NCBI RefSeq assembly: GCF_000373585.1
Contig: NZ_KB891907.1
Coordinates: 62,001-126,000 of the forward strand
DNA length: 64,000 nucleotides
Reading direction: 5' to 3'
Origin: Streptomyces sp. MspMP-M5
GTDB taxonomy: Bacteria > Actinomycetota > Actinomycetes > Streptomycetales > Streptomycetaceae
Below the pieces are notes generated by a model, which did no database searches, was not told the DNA's origin, and saw only the letters and a program-made list of their open reading frames with translations. The position numbers were made by a program, and so were the translations under genes. Below, in pieces: positions 8,487 to 17,455 of this stretch. Position 1 is the first letter of the stretch. Every line of letters begins with the position of its first letter.

Positions 8487-9788
8487 TCACGAGCCGTGGC
8501 TGGTGGATGTGGTTGGCCCTTCGCGGACTTTCCGCCGGCATGCCGGGCAGGCGTGGTGGCCGCGGTGTCCGTAGCGGTTGATGGGTGCGCCGCAGCCGGC
8601 GCACGGGTCGATGTGCCAGGGCGGGCAGTTGAGGAGTTGGGCGGCCTGTTGCCGTTCGCCGGGTGCGAGGACGAGGCGCTGTTCCTGGCGGGGGATGCGG
8701 TACAGGTGTGTGGGGACGTCTGTCCAGGTGTGGGGTGCGGCGGCTGTGGGGGTGGCGCGGTGTCTTCGAGTGTCGTCGAAGGTGTGGGTGCGCTCGCCGT
8801 ATCGGCAGCGGGTGTCGAGCTCTTCGCCGGTGAAGGTGAGTTCTCCGTCGTAGGGTTGGTCCGTGCCGTCAGGGTCGGGTTCGGGCGGGCCGACGATCTC
8901 GCGCCAGCGGCGTCGGTCCTGTTCGGGGACCCACATCCGGGCGGTGAGCCGGGTGTCGCGCGGGTCGGGGATCCGCATCGGAACCCAGCTCCCTGTCACA
9001 CTCGTGACGACGAGTTCGTCCAGCTGGGGTGTCGGTCTCGGTGGCAGACAAAGGGCGGGCAGGTCCCAGTGGGCGTGGAATCCTCCGCAGGTCCGCATCC
9101 CACCAGAGCCGGGGCAGGGGCGCTGGCTGTTCTCGTCGCAGCGCCACTCCTGCAGGGTCCGGGCGCCGGCCCGGACCAGCGTGGATTTCCGGCTGGCGAT
9201 GACATGCCAGGGCTGGTCGTCGACCAGTAACCAGGGCGCTCGGTCGATGAGCGCTGACGTGCCGTCACTCGTGACCCACAACGGAGTGATGCCATGCTCG
9301 ACGGCTCGTGTGGAGCGGCGCCGGACTGTGGCTGCGGTGATCGGGGAGTACTGCGCTTCCCATCCCACCTTCCCCGCCGGCCCGGCGATCAGGACGTCGG
9401 TGCGGATCCGGCCGTCATCCGATCTAGCCTCCATGTCGGCGGTCAGCCCGTGCTCCTGGGCGGTTCGGGCAATGCGTTCCTTCATCGCCTTGTGCTTGTC
9501 GGACTCCTCGGCCGTCGCTTTCGTTCGCAGGGGCAGGTGCGCCGCGACCAGAGTGGTGACTCCGTCGATGGTGCGCCGACGGATTGCCATCCACGGGGTG
9601 CGGCCCTCACCTTCGGCCTGGCATATCCCCTCTTCGTGGTGTTCCAAGCATTCGAGTAGTTTCCGGTCCCGGTCCCCAATGGGGTGGGTGATTTCCTCCA
9701 GCAGGCCGGGTCGTTTTGGGTGTCCGAGGTCTGCGTGGGTGAGGTGGACGACGATTTCGTAGCCGGTGTGCCAGACGCCGTTGGCCAT
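8487..9788 (-). CDS. CoiA-like competence/nuclease family protein
   Basis: About 433 residues. The middle carries a PD-(D/E)xK-like nuclease pattern: D131 in IRTDVLI and E144-x-Q146 in WEAQYS, numbered from the ATG at 9788, as in CoiA-type proteins. A helix rich in charged residues precedes it. The C-terminus has a zinc-ribbon-like pair, CAGCG and CPAC. An in-frame GTG at 9815 would add nine residues; neither start has a strong ribosome site. CoiA acts in natural transformation in Firmicutes, but its actinobacterial relatives are uncharacterised. It is divergent from the broken DUF5753 regulator, a common plasmid/ICE-type arrangement. Confidence 0.65.
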   Translation of the reverse strand: MANGVWHTGYEIVVHLTHADLGHPKRPGLLEEITHPIGDRDRKLLECLEHHEEGICQAEGEGRTPWMAIRRRTIDGVTTLVAAHLPLRTKATAEESDKHKAMKERIARTAQEHGLTADMEARSDDGRIRTDVLIAGPAGKVGWEAQYSPITAATVRRRSTRAVEHGITPLWVTSDGTSALIDRAPWLLVDDQPWHVIASRKSTLVRAGARTLQEWRCDENSQRPCPGSGGMRTCGGFHAHWDLPALCLPPRPTPQLDELVVTSVTGSWVPMRIPDPRDTRLTARMWVPEQDRRRWREIVGPPEPDPDGTDQPYDGELTFTGEELDTRCRYGERTHTFDDTRRHRATPTAAAPHTWTDVPTHLYRIPRQEQRLVLAPGERQQAAQLLNCPPWHIDPCAGCGAPINRYGHRGHHACPACRRKVREGPTTSTSHGS

Positions 9789-9858
9789 GAGTTCGAGGTT
9801 ACGAACGGCACGCACGTGCCGCTAGGGCGCATTTGTCCGCCGGAAGAAAGAGGTTGCA

Positions 9859-10438
9859 GTGCAGCACGCCCAGTTTGCGTGGGTGACGCTGCTCGCCTGC
9901 CGCGCGCCCGAGGCTGGTGCTGGGCTTTCCTTCTGTCAGGGTTACAGCCCGGACCTGGTCTCGGGCCTTTTGCAGACGTCGAAGTATGCCGCGGCCGTGC
10001 TGCGGCTCGTCGTGGACTTTTACGGGACTCCCGACGACATCGAGGCTGGGGTGGCCGCCCGTAGGGCTCGGGCGCAGTACGTTGGCCAGGAGGACAGGAC
10101 CTTCCATATCCTGCTGGGCGAACAAGCGCTGAACACCCATCTCGGCGGGCCCGAGGTCATGCGAGGCCAGCTTGGCCGGCTGCTGGACGCGATGGATCTG
10201 CCGGGCCTGTCTCTGGGGATTATCCCGGCCCGTGCCCCACCTCGGAGTTTATTCTGGAGGCGGATTCTCGATCTTCGACGACCACAGGGTCGTGGTCGAG
10301 GGATACCGTGGGACCGAGACGATCACCGACCAGGACCGGGTCGATCTGTTCCGCAAGGCGTTCGGGCTCCTCCACCCCTCTGCCGTCTACGGTCAGGCTG
10401 CCCGGGACCTGATCACGGCCGTGTTGGCGACGAGCTGA
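9859..10438 (+). pseudogene. DUF5753 (XRE-type) regulator, truncated and frameshifted
   Basis: The first frame has QGYSPDLVSGLLQTSKYA, the hallmark opening of DUF5753, and continues through ARRARAQYVGQEDRTFHILLGE to LSLGIIPARA near 10235. Then a 1-base shift is needed to continue into GVYSGGGFSIFDDHRVVVEGY and the C-terminus ending at 10438. The N-terminal helix-turn-helix that family members carry is absent, because the GTG start at 9859 lies just before DUF5753. The gene is thus doubly damaged. Family members pair with small DUF397 proteins; none is present here. Confidence 0.75.
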
Positions 10439-10448
10439 CAGCGCGAGG

Positions 10449-11693
10449 TCACGAATGGGTGAGGCTTTCGTGGTCCCACTGCTCCAGCAGCGTCCCCGCG
10501 GGCAGCGCGCTGCCGTCGGGGGCAAGGCGCTGGACCGGCATGTCGTGGGAGGCGCACACGAGCAGTTGCTCAGCGACGAGGTGAGGAACGAGCAAGGCTG
10601 TGGTGCCTGACTTCCGGTTGAAAGCTACCTGGTAGGTGGCGATGACTGATGCCTCCCAGAGGGTGAGAGGGTCGCGTTCCGGCTCGCTGTGGCGGGTGCG
10701 GGGGAGAGCGGGTGTCTTGACTGCCACCAGCTGCCACGGCGGCGTGGCGGGGCGGGCGGCTTCTTCGCGCGCCTGGCGGATCCAGCCGGCGGTGAGTCGA
10801 CGGAAGGCGGTGTGAGCTTCGGGCTTCCCCTTGCGGCGGCGCCCGAAGGCGTCGCTGACGACGGTGTACACCGAGAAGTCGTGATCTTCCAGGCGCTGCC
10901 AGGACCAGGTGGCTCGGCGACTCCACTCGTACCACGCTCGCCGGAAGGTCTTCTCCGCTTCTGCTCCCAACCCGGCGAAGCCGGGATCGCCGGAGAACTG
11001 CGGCGTGGGCAGGACGCGTACGGCAGCCGCCTCCAGCAGACGGGCCGGCTGGACGAGGTCCGCGAAAGCCCGACGCTCGGCGTCGAGGACGGCGGTGAGC
11101 CGACTCTGCAGTCCCTCGGCCCACGGGGCGAGGAACGGGTAATCGGCTACTGCCTGGTTGCTCCGTATCAGGTAGGAGTGCAGCCGGCGCCAGTGTGAGT
11201 GGCGTCCATAGCGGAGATCGCGGGCGCGGTCATAGCGTTCCCACTCCTCGTCGTGCCCAGCCTCGCTGTCTTCCTCATCCGCGTCGCCGACGTCATTGGT
11301 GTGGGGCGGGTAGTCGCCGGTGGAGAGGGCGATGGCCGCGTCACGCTCGGCCTTGATGTCGTCCTCGTCCTCGGGGTCCCTGTCGAGCCAGATGGTGAGA
11401 GAGTCCACGTCGTTCACCGCCGCGCCGAGCGGCAGGATCGGGCTATCCGTGAACAGAGCCCACCGGCAGTTCGTACAAAGCCGCTCGACGGCTTCGCCGA
11501 ACGGGATGTCGAACTGGTTCACAGAAGCGGCCGACCGCAGTGCGCGGCACTCGGGGCTTCCGTGGAGCTTGCCCTTGCCCGTTGCCGAGGCGTGGCAGGT
11601 GATGGGGGTGTCCCGGGCCGACCCCAGGGGAACCTCGGGCTTGAAGATCTGGCCGAGCATGACGTGGCGGAGCTCACCGGTATTCGAGGGCAT
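10449..11693 (-). CDS. Unknown protein with N-terminal Cys/His cluster
   Basis: A 414-residue intact frame starting at ATG 11693. I do not recognise the family. C33-H34, C49 and C73-x-x-C76 could form a zinc site. An acidic low-complexity stretch follows (about residues 105-150, many D and E). The remainder is helical and Trp-rich (YEWSRRATWSWQRLED) and ends near residue 380-410 with a predicted beta segment. It converges with the DUF5753 remnant and lies near the CoiA-like gene, suggesting a plasmid- or ICE-derived block. No membrane segment or signal peptide is seen. Confidence 0.6.
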   Translation of the reverse strand: MPSNTGELRHVMLGQIFKPEVPLGSARDTPITCHASATGKGKLHGSPECRALRSAASVNQFDIPFGEAVERLCTNCRWALFTDSPILPLGAAVNDVDSLTIWLDRDPEDEDDIKAERDAAIALSTGDYPPHTNDVGDADEEDSEAGHDEEWERYDRARDLRYGRHSHWRRLHSYLIRSNQAVADYPFLAPWAEGLQSRLTAVLDAERRAFADLVQPARLLEAAAVRVLPTPQFSGDPGFAGLGAEAEKTFRRAWYEWSRRATWSWQRLEDHDFSVYTVVSDAFGRRRKGKPEAHTAFRRLTAGWIRQAREEAARPATPPWQLVAVKTPALPRTRHSEPERDPLTLWEASVIATYQVAFNRKSGTTALLVPHLVAEQLLVCASHDMPVQRLAPDGSALPAGTLLEQWDHESLTHS

Positions 11694-12711
11694 GTCGGCA
11701 GGCTATGCGCAGGCACTGACAGTCCGCCGCGTAATCGGTCCCCACCACTCTGGGGTGAGTTGACACACCAGGCCAGGCACACGGCCGCCAGCACCATGGT
11801 CATGGGGACTATGTGATGAAAGCGGTCGGGCTCGAAGCGTGTTCCCATGCCCGCGGAGTGTGCTGCAGAGCCTGAGCGGTCCCGCTAGGTCGTGCCACCA
11901 CACGTGTCAGAGGGTTGTCGCCTGCCTCACCCCGGGCGGGAGTCTGGTCCGTGACTGGTCCGGGGTCAGTCCTCGTGCAGGTCGACCATCGACCTGAGGC
12001 AGCCTGTTGCTTACCCAGAGTGACTCCGGTGTCGGACTGCCTGGAGCGTAACGGCGCCTCCAGGCAGCCGACTTGAGGCTCTAGAAGAACCCAAGTTTCT
12101 TCGGACTGTGGGAACAAAGAACGTTCTTCGTCTGCTGGTGGTACAGCGTCGGCGTCGTGCTGACCTGCTGAAACGATGCACAGGGCGCCGTAGGCGGCGC
12201 GTTGGTCCGTGCCTGGTCCGGATCTTGGTCTCTACCATCGGATGTCGGGAAGGCCCGCAGAGTGGTCCATCACGGGCAGCGCCGCCTGCGCACGACTCAT
12301 ACCCAACCGGCGCGTGAGCCGTAGGACGTGGGCAGGCAGACTGGCCAGCGGACGTTGCCTCCAGGCGTCTCTGCGCCACGTCGTTGTCGATGGTGGAACC
12401 ACTTGGCACAGGTAGTCCATAGCGTCTTGTGCGGTCCAGGTCAGGTGCGTGCGCACAAGTCAGGGGCCTGTGGTCCAGGACTGCCAATGCTGTTAGTGAT
12501 ACGTGTGTGATAGGGGGAGACGAGAGGAACCCCGTGCGCTTACTCCGGCGGCCGATTGGGATCCTCCTGAGGCGCGTGACGATCGCCAATGCCGGCCGCG
12601 GTGACTGGAGGCCAGCCGATCCGGCGGAACGTGATCGTTCCTGGAAAGCGCCTTCCTGAGAGCGCGACTGTGATGATGTGGCCTTCTATGTCCGAGTCCA
12701 GGGAGGCCGCC
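11694..12711. other. One-kilobase non-coding stretch with repeated TGGTCCGTG motifs
   Basis: No convincing gene. TGGTCCGTG-N-CTGGTCCGG occurs near 11947 and again near 12203; a related segment lies near 18750. The copy at 12125-12230 also shares TTCGTCTGCT-GTGGTACA with 18670-18695 at a similar spacing. These may be decayed ends of an integrase gene or another mobile element; this is inference. A frame at 12232-12456 (minus) looks protein-like only weakly. Confidence 0.4.
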
Positions 12712-13119
12712 ATGTCCCGAACGCCGCAGGGGATCTTCGAGAGTTACGTCTACGCCGGTGCCCTGACCCGGAATGCTGATGCCCTTGCTGAGAACTTCAC
12801 CGCGGACGGTGTCTTCGAGGCGCCGCTCGTGCCTGCTGGCGCAGCCTTCCCCAGGAGGCTGGTGGGTCGTGACGAGATCCGTAGCGCGATGGCGGCGTAC
12901 TACGAGCGACAGGTGAGGGGGGACCGCTCGCCGAACCTTGAGAAGTCCGGGTACGTGCTGCACACCACCTCCGATCCCGACGTGTTCATCGCCGAGATCG
13001 ACACGGTATTCGACGGGGACGGAGACGACGTTGTCGTCTCGCTGGTACAGATCTTTCGCATCCGCGACGGGAAGATCGCTCGATTGCGCGACTACTTCAC
13101 GCCCGAGTTGATGAACTGA
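12712..13119 (+). CDS. SnoaL-like / NTF2-fold protein
   Basis: A 135-residue protein of the nuclear transport factor 2 superfamily (SnoaL-like). It shows the family pattern: an N-terminal helix, ALAENFTADGVFEAP, a loop with VGRDEIRSAMAAYYER, then strands ending VSLVQIFRIRDGKIARLRDYF. Members are small cone-shaped ketosteroid-isomerase-like enzymes or ligand binders with varied functions. ATG at 12712 has GGAGG about 7 bases upstream, which decides it over the longer frame from 12589. It is monocistronic; function cannot be specified. Confidence 0.85.
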   Translation: MSRTPQGIFESYVYAGALTRNADALAENFTADGVFEAPLVPAGAAFPRRLVGRDEIRSAMAAYYERQVRGDRSPNLEKSGYVLHTTSDPDVFIAEIDTVFDGDGDDVVVSLVQIFRIRDGKIARLRDYFTPELMN

Positions 13120-13644
13120 GGACATCCGAACAGTTCCCGCCACAGGCATGCACCGACTTTTCGGCCGTCTCCTTGGCCGGCGTCGACCCGTTCCGGACTA
13201 CCGCCGTCAACGGGCTCCGGGTGGAGCAAGCTCCCCGGGAGACCAGGTGCGACCACAACGGAGCGGTCGGACTCGGCCGCAGGATGAGTCGTGCTGCGTT
13301 GACCCTCGCTCTCTTCCATGTCCCCAGGAGGGCAGTCGTTTCCGCTACCGCATCGGCATCTTCGGAACCGGTTCCAACAAGAGTGCTGATCACATACTCG
13401 ATGGGCTCGACGCCGTCACCGCCGGCCTGGGGCATCCCGGAACGTTGATCAGAGCCGCACTGCATGACTGTTGACAACGGTGGGAAGCGCGGTCTGGGCA
13501 TCGTGCGGAACCGTGCCTTGCGCCCCTGCGGCGACCACCCTGCCTTGATGTGTTCCCGGCTCACGGTGATGGCTGTGCCCGAACTCCCGGACCACGAGAG
13601 CCTGTCCATGCCATGCTTCGGGCTGTCGGCTCAGTTCCTCCACT
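13120..13644. other. Intergenic stretch without recognisable gene
   Basis: About 525 bases. Short open frames on both strands overlap one another and none shows a domain or convincing ribosome site. It separates the SnoaL-like gene from the NB-ARC-partner pseudogene. Confidence 0.4.
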
Positions 13645-14149
13645 ATGGAGGTAGCCAGGTTGACCGAGGTGCTCACCGCAGCTGCGGCCGCCGGGGGCGG
13701 TGCGATCGTGCAGGCTGCGGGGACGGACGCCTGGCACGGGGGTCGGGGACGCTGCGGCCCGGTTGCTCAGCCGCAGCGAAGTCCCGTGCGAACAGGCGGA
13801 ATCCGAGCGACTCGACCGAACCTGCGCTGTGCTGGAGGCCGCGGAGGAAGGTGAGGCGGAGCGGGTACAGGCAGCGCAGGTAGCAGTCTGGCAGACCCGC
13901 TTCGAGACCCTCCTGGAAGAACTGCCCGACGCGTGGCGGCAGCAGGTGGTGTCCAAACTGGAGTACCTGGCCGCCGGTCGGGCCTCGAAGCGCTTTGCGA
14001 ACGCTGGAGACCCTTCCGACCCCCGGAACGGCCCTCATTCTCGCTGTTCAGAGGCGGTTTCCGCGTTCGTGATCGCGATCCGGACAGCCCCAAAAGCCCG
14101 AGGCCAGAGCCCGGCGTGGGGATCGGTCAGTCGTTATGGGGTTGGCTGA
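13645..14149 (+). pseudogene. Frameshifted homologue of the NB-ARC partner protein at 22.0-22.5 kb
   Basis: The first frame (ATG 13645) contains GGGAIVQAAGTDAWHG, matching GGTAVVQAAGTDAWDG in the intact gene at 22012-22488. After a G-rich run near 13740 the homology continues in the next frame: LDRTCAVLEAAEEGEAERV and WQTRFETLLEELPD. A one-base frameshift in the G run explains this. The C-terminal repeat region of the intact relative is not recognisable here. No NB-ARC gene follows; instead the convergent reductase gene at 14127 begins. It is therefore an orphan broken copy. Confidence 0.7.
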
Positions 14150-15011
14150 ACTCTTCGATCAGCACGGCATACTGCTCCCCGCCGTGTCCGGCGGCGACCG
14201 CCCGGTCGGCCATCGCCTTGATCAACTTCGGCAGTTCGGCATTGACACCCACCGCCTCGCTCTCCTCGATCAGGTGAGCCATTGCCCGGACATGGGTCTC
14301 CAGGGACGCCACCTTGGCAGGGAAGGAGCCACGGTCGATCTGTTCGGCATGCCCCGGCAGCCATGCGGCCACCTCGGTGGCCATCTTCTGCGCGAATGGC
14401 GCATACGTCACGGCGTCCACACCGGCCGTCCTGAGCAGGGCCGCGCCCTGGAGCCAAGCGTTCAGGACGCTCCACATCATGGCCAGACCCGCCACGTCGT
14501 ACAGGGACGCCAGCCCGTGATCCGCACCAAGGTAGGTGACAGTGCCGAGCGCGTCGAGTGTTGTCTTGTGCGCCTCGAAGTCCGCCTGCGGCCCGCTGTG
14601 CAGAATCGTCGCGTCAGCGGTTCCGATCGCCGGCGGGGGCGCCATGATGGCGCCGTCCAGGTAACGGGCGCCGCGCTGCTCGGCCCATTGGGCGGCCTCC
14701 CGGGCCTGGGCCGAGTCACCCGAGGTCAGGTTCACCAACGTCATGCCGTCCAGCTCGATGTCGTCCGCCCCGAGCAGACCGTGCATGGCCTGGTAGTCGG
14801 TGACGCAGACGATCGTCAGGGAACCCGCCTTGAGCGCGTCGCCCACCGTTGGCGCCAGCAGGGCACCCTCGGCCACCAACTGGTCGGCCTTGGAGGCCGT
14901 ACGGTTCCACACGGTGGTGGGATGCCCGGCTTTGAGGAACGCGCTGGCGAGTGCCTGGCCCATCCGTCCCAGGCCGATGAGGGTCACAGGTGTTTCGGTT
15001 GTGTTGTTCAT
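14127..15011 (-). CDS. Imine-reductase-like NAD(P)-dependent oxidoreductase
   Basis: A 294-residue two-domain dehydrogenase. GLGRMG at residues 13-18 is the Rossmann signature, followed by VWNRTASKADQL, which suits NADPH. The C-terminal half has YDVAGLAMMWSVLNAWLQGAALL, the long helix typical of imine reductases and reductive aminases; the catalytic Lys motif of beta-hydroxyacid dehydrogenases is not evident. ATG at 15011 is chosen over the longer frame because it places a MerR-type promoter just upstream. It is divergent from a MerR regulator gene at 15061, a common regulator-target arrangement. A general 6-phosphogluconate-dehydrogenase-like enzyme is the alternative call. Confidence 0.8.
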   Translation of the reverse strand: MNNTTETPVTLIGLGRMGQALASAFLKAGHPTTVWNRTASKADQLVAEGALLAPTVGDALKAGSLTIVCVTDYQAMHGLLGADDIELDGMTLVNLTSGDSAQAREAAQWAEQRGARYLDGAIMAPPPAIGTADATILHSGPQADFEAHKTTLDALGTVTYLGADHGLASLYDVAGLAMMWSVLNAWLQGAALLRTAGVDAVTYAPFAQKMATEVAAWLPGHAEQIDRGSFPAKVASLETHVRAMAHLIEESEAVGVNAELPKLIKAMADRAVAAGHGGEQYAVLIEEFSQPHND

Positions 15012-15027
15012 GGCAGCATCGTCAACG

Positions 15028-15049
15028 TTGATACCGGTGTGAAGGTCAA
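15028..15049 (-). promoter_or_regulatory. MerR-type promoter/operator between the divergent reductase and regulator genes
   Basis: The element has inverted ends TTGA...TCAA 22 bases apart. Read toward the reductase, TTGACC (15049-15044) acts as -35, and a -10-like GACGAT lies about 20 bases further, the long spacing typical of MerR-activated promoters. It ends 12 bases before the regulator start at 15061. Confidence 0.5.
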
Positions 15050-15060
15050 GCGAGGTTGCG

Positions 15061-15468
15061 ATGCGGATCGGGGAGCTGGGGCGCCGGACGGGCGTCAACA
15101 CCCATCAGTTGCGCTACTACGAGGCCCAGGGCCTGCTGGAGGCGGACCGCGGCACGAACGGCTACCGCGAATACGACGAGAACGCCGTGCTGCGGGTCAG
15201 GCAGATCCGGCATCTGCTTGGTGCCGGTTTGTCCTCCGAGGACATCGCGTACGTACTGCCCTGTGCGGTCGGCGAGGCCCCGCAGTTGCCCGGGTGTCCC
15301 GAGGTGGTCGCTGCGATGCGGTCACGGCTGCAGCGACTGGACGATCGGATGGACAGCCTCGCTCAATCCCGCGACGCTCTAGCCAACTACATCGATGCGG
15401 CAGAGCGGATGGGTGGCGAGAGCTATCCGCCCTTCGACCATGCGGACCAGGAGCCCGTCCCCTCCTGA
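15061..15468 (+). CDS. MerR-family transcriptional regulator
   Basis: A 135-residue regulator. The N-terminal winged helix MRIGELGRRTGVNTHQLRYYE is followed by the conserved wing GYREYDENAVLRVRQI and a dimerising coiled coil that ends in a short effector region. It has a single cysteine pair (PCAVGEAPQLPGC) near residues 72-84, which could sense a metal, thiol or electrophile. It is divergent from the imine-reductase-like gene, its likely target, with the promoter element between. It is very close to the promoter, so autoregulation is likely. Confidence 0.92.
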   Translation: MRIGELGRRTGVNTHQLRYYEAQGLLEADRGTNGYREYDENAVLRVRQIRHLLGAGLSSEDIAYVLPCAVGEAPQLPGCPEVVAAMRSRLQRLDDRMDSLAQSRDALANYIDAAERMGGESYPPFDHADQEPVPS

Positions 15469-15812
15469 ACAGCCGGGTACCCCGTCTTGCGGACCGTCTC
15501 GACCAGCAACACTCCGCCTGCCTGCGAGGCCACCGCCGACGCCCCGGCTTGAACACGAACACGTGGAAACGGAGCAACACGCCTCATCCGGTAAGTGACT
15601 TCTTTCCCGCGGTGGACGGAGCCTTGAACAGGCCCCACCTTCCCAAGTCAGGAGCACTCTCTACTCGTTCGATCAGTATCCGGGACGCCTACATCGTGCA
15701 AGGCCGAACGCCGGCAGCCAGTGATGCGGTGGGCGGCGGGCAGCTTGTGTCCGCCGGATGGGCCGCTACTGCCGAGGTGAGGGGGTACCCGCGAGGCCGT
15801 CGGTCACCGATG
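15469..15812. other. Intergenic region between convergent MerR genes
   Basis: About 345 bases. Nothing recognisable as a gene was seen; no strong terminator hairpin was found by eye. Confidence 0.35.
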
Positions 15813-16172
15813 TCATGGGCGTGAGGCGGCGTCGATGACCTCGTCGAGGGTGCCTTGCGAGCGGCGCAGGTCCGCGATGGTGCGATTGATGCGCTCGCGT
15901 TCAGCCCGCAGTTCCTGCACCAGCCACGGTGTGGCGGTGACCGCTGGGCCGCCGTCGTGGTCACGTATGCAGGGCAGCAGTTGGGCGATCTTCTGGCTGC
16001 ACAGGCCGGCGGCGAACAGCTCCTGGATGCGGATGACCCGGTCCACGGCGCGCTCCGGATAGTCCCGGTGGCCGCCGGGCGTCCGCTCGGACCCGAGCAA
16101 TCCCTGCTGTTCGTAGTAGCGCAGCGACCGCTCGCTCACGCCGGTGTGGCGGGCCAATTCACCGATCCGCAT
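15813..16172 (-). CDS. MerR-family transcriptional regulator
   Basis: A 119-residue regulator with the family helix-turn-helix (RIGELARHTGVSERSLRYYE) and wing (GGHRDYPERAVDRVIRIQEL), then a coiled coil ending TLDEVIDAAS. One cysteine in GLCSQ and one in LLPCIRDH are present. ATG at 16172 has GGGGAG 6 bases upstream; an in-frame GTG at 16175 is one codon earlier. It faces the broken Old Yellow Enzyme gene at 16196, which suggests it once controlled that reductase, as MerR/OYE pairs often do. The target promoter has been lost with the OYE 5' end. Confidence 0.9.
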   Translation of the reverse strand: MRIGELARHTGVSERSLRYYEQQGLLGSERTPGGHRDYPERAVDRVIRIQELFAAGLCSQKIAQLLPCIRDHDGGPAVTATPWLVQELRAERERINRTIADLRRSQGTLDEVIDAASRP

Positions 16173-16195
16173 CACACATCTCCCCTCGCAGACTT

Positions 16196-17209
16196 GAACT
16201 TGACGGCACCCCGCTACCGATCGTCGCCGACTACTACCGCCAGAGGGCCAGCGCCGGCCTCATCGTCACCGAGGGCATCTGGCCCGGCCTCCGCGGCCAG
16301 AGCGGCTGACGCATCCCGGGCCTGGAGGCCGAACGGCACGTGTCTGCCTGGAAGCACGTCACCGAGGCAGTGCACGACGCCGGCGGTCGGATCTTCGCCC
16401 AGCTGATGCACGGCGGCCGTCAGGGACACCCACGCTCCCGCATCCTCGGCGACATCCCGGCCGGTCCCTCCGCCGTCCCCGTGCCCGGGCCCGTACACGT
16501 GAAGGACGGCAAGGCAGACCCGGTCATACCGCGTGCGATGACGCACGATGACATCCGCACGGCCATCGCCGACCACGTCGCCGCCGCCCGCAACGCGATC
16601 CGGGCCGGCTTCGACGGCGTCGAACTGCACGGCGCGAACAGCTACCTCATCCACCAGTTCCTGGCCGACAACACCAATCTGCGCACCGACGCCTACGGCG
16701 GCGACATCCCCGGCCGCATCCGCTTCCCGCTGGAACTGGTACAGGCCGTCGCTGACGGGGTCGGCGCCGGCAGGCTCGGCTTGCGCCTCTCGCCGGGCAA
16801 CCCCCAATTCGGTATGGAAGAGGCCGACCCGGCCCCGGTCTATCGCGCGCTCCTCGCCCGCCTCGACGGCCTCGGCCTGGCCTACCTCCACCTCACCGAC
16901 GACGACCGTTACCCCGCCCTCGCCGACCTGCGCCCGCGCTGGCACGGCACACTCATCGCCAACGTCGGAGAGAACCGCGCCCCGACCACCCGCGAGGCCG
17001 GTGAGGCGGTGCTCGCATCGGGGCGCGCAGACCTGGTCTCGTACGGGCGCCTGTTCATCAGCAACCCCGACCTGCCGCACCGCTTCGCAGGCGGCCTGCC
17101 GCTGAACACGCACATCGACCAACCAGAGCTGTACGGTCACGGCGCCGCGGGCTACACCCACTACCCGGCATGGCAGGAGCTCCAGCCGGTCGCGACGCGC
17201 CAACCCTGA
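16196..17209 (+). pseudogene. Old Yellow Enzyme-type FMN oxidoreductase, truncated and with a nonsense codon
   Basis: An ene-reductase of the NemA/OYE family. The frame opens mid-protein at DGTPLPIVADYYRQRASAG and runs to GLRGQSG. There TGA at 16307-16309 replaces what family members have as Trp, and the same frame continues RIPGLEAERHVSAWKHVTEAVH. Later motifs are intact: HGANSYLIHQFLADNTNLRTD (substrate and FMN region) and LVSYGRLFISNPDLP near the C-terminus. About 30-40 N-terminal residues and the promoter are missing. A GTG at 16340 could start a shorter product but it would lack the first beta-alpha unit. It is probably inactive. Confidence 0.8.
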
Positions 17210-17455
17210 CGCTGACTCGGGCCGACTCGGTCACTCACGGGCTAACTCGGACACTGAGACCGACCGGCAAATGGATCACCTGAGGCGGCGCGTGGTGGGA
17301 CGGCTGTCCCATCGGTAGTCGGGTGGTGGTTGGGCGCAGTCACGGCTCCCGCATGTTCGCCCTGGTCGCTACGCGGAGTTGATCTGGTGGTGTTGAATGC
17401 GAGCTGGCGGTGTCTGTCGACGGCCGTCCAGTTTTACGGGGTTCCAGGGAGAGCA

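Noticed and set aside
10235..10260. Programmed frameshift in the DUF5753 gene
   Set aside because: No slippery sequence is evident, and the gene also lacks its HTH, so decay is the simpler reading.
12232..12456. Minus-strand 74-codon frame that looks slightly protein-like
   Set aside because: No domain, no good ribosome site and it overlaps the repeated TGGTCCGTG segment; kept only as part of the gap note.
14136..15824. 562-codon plus-strand frame
   Set aside because: It is antisense to the imine-reductase-like gene and then overlaps the MerR gene; no domain is visible, and long antisense frames are expected in high-GC DNA.
16214..17203. 329-codon minus-strand frame
   Set aside because: Antisense to the OYE pseudogene, whose motifs are clear on the plus strand.
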